64,000 nt of DNA, from contig OY759216.1 in assembly GCA_963662175.1 (NCBI GenBank), positions 49,245,087 through 49,309,086 on the forward strand, written 5' to 3'. Within the stretch, counting starts at the first letter, position 1, and every line of letters begins with the position of its first letter. Positions 63,308 through 64,000 of the stretch are shown in pieces. The DNA comes from Aradus depressus. Its lineage: Eukaryota > Arthropoda > Insecta > Hemiptera > Aradidae. Both the position numbers and the translations under genes were made by a program. The notes under the pieces were generated by a model. The model did no database searches, had not been told where the DNA came from, and worked only from the letters and a program-made list of their open reading frames with translations.

Positions 63308-63415
63308 ATCAACCGCAACCTACAACGTAGAACTACGTCAACTGTCACTATTTCAAATTGTCTACGTCATTAAAGAAGTTGACATAGACCTACGTTGCCT
63401 AGGTTGCAGTGTGAC
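63308..63415. repeat. Short fold-back sequence
   Basis: CAACCGCAACCTACAACGTA at 63309 faces GTTGCCTAGGTTGCAG near 63397, with GAACTACGTCAAC / GTTGACATAGACC inside. Arms about 40 bp; mobile status unclear. Confidence 0.5.
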
Positions 63416-63539
63416 AATTGTTCGTTGCAACCGTACTCCCGATGTTACCATCTAGCCAGCGCGGGAAAAAACATAGTTCGACGTCAAAAAGACCTACGGA
63501 AGGAACTCTTCAATGTGTCTTCATCATATGCAAACACTT

Positions 63540-63890
63540 GCCTCTAGTAATTTTTTTAAAGATGATAAGATCACTAAAATTTTACTGGGCATTGTTGAAA
63601 ATGTAGATGAAAAACTTGAATCGTTCCAGGATTAAGAAGTATTACGCATGATTTTCAATGCGACGAGGGGCTGGACAGCTATTTTCGAGGGCTCACAGAA
63701 ATGATTTCAAATGACGATGGCTTTTTGACCTTTTTTTCTGCCTACTTTCCAAAAGATGTACACTTCCAAATAGAAACAGCTGAATTATGAGCACCTTGAT
63801 ATCATTTTGTCTAGCTGTGAACTGGAACACAAAGAGTACACAATCAAGTGTCGATGTAAACTAAAACCATTTAAGATAGAAACGGAAACT
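63540..63890 (+). pseudogene. Frameshifted coding remnant, unrecognised
   Basis: Three consecutive plus-strand frames each give protein-like sequence: NFFKDDKITKILLGIVENVD (63550-63630), then CDEGLDSYFRGLTEMISNDD and LTFFSAYFPKDVHFQIETAE (63659-63788), then LDIILSSCELEHKEYTIKCR (63800-63890). Successive single frameshifts and one stop suggest decay of one longer reading frame. A transposase is plausible because fold-back DNA lies just upstream, but no family is recognised. Confidence 0.4.
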
Positions 63891-64000
63891 TAATAATATC
63901 AATGATTGGCCAGTATGCAAGGTACATCAGGAAAAAAGAAAGAAAAAATCAACGATTAAAGAAACAATCAGTAATCCGAAAACTAAAATAAAACTGAATT

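Overview
The window looks like intergenic and intronic DNA from an animal nuclear genome, most likely an arthropod. It is AT-rich, with long homopolymer tracts, tRNA-derived SINEs, non-LTR retrotransposon fossils, a Penelope-like element, a pogo/Tigger-type transposon and introns with GT..AG borders. There are no operons, Shine-Dalgarno sites, rRNA genes, ordinary tRNA genes or CRISPR arrays. I cannot name the species; a crustacean is a weak guess only.

Repeats fill most of the window. The most abundant is an unnamed family, called LIR here, with roughly thirty copies and fragments on both strands. A forward LIR begins near GTCGGTGAATCACCGGCAAT and ends near CTGGGGAAGTAAA. It is built of related 140-180 bp monomers around the motif TGTCGATACATTCATTACAT. 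The second family is a tRNA-derived SINE of about 310-340 bp, with A box TAGCTCAGTGG and B box GGTTCGAAACCC, and more than a dozen copies. Other elements are Jockey-like remnants (5.6-7.2, 19.7-20.1, 43.1-43.3 and 55.8-56.2 kb), an R1-like family known here from three 3' ends (1.9, 27.3 and 59.2-59.7 kb), a palindromic Penelope-like insertion with GIY-YIG ORFs and hammerhead-like motifs (14.3-16.6 kb), a minimal version of it (43.8-44.0 kb), a pogo-like transposon (40.9-41.6 kb), fold-back MITEs and four tandem arrays.

Host coding evidence is sparse and lies on the minus strand between about 17 and 38 kb. The best case is a spliced gene model: a start codon at 24515, then exons 23838-23930, 22719-22755 and 20408-20560. 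All have GT/AG borders and their phases agree. The model encodes an acidic N-terminus followed by a Cys-rich segment that ends in a FLYWCH-like W-x-C pattern. Possible downstream exons are at 17436-17505 and 17040-17259. Further single exon candidates with no assigned gene lie at 28.1, 29.8-30.0, 30.7-30.9, 35.8-36.1 and 38.3 kb. GC-rich patches with promoter-like motifs lie at 3.2 and 34.2 kb.

Region by region: 0-5 kb, tandem repeats, SINEs and LIRs; 5.5-7.2 kb, a Jockey remnant with a 99-bp array grown inside its reading frame; 7.8-14 kb, SINE, MITE and LIR; 14.3-16.6 kb, the Penelope palindrome; 17-24.5 kb, the candidate gene with repeats in its introns; 25-38 kb, nested LIRs and SINEs with isolated exon-like islands; 39-50 kb, retroelement pieces, pogo, minisatellites and nested Penelope ends; 50-64 kb, more LIRs, two MITE families, the R1-like insertion and a decayed coding remnant at the right edge.
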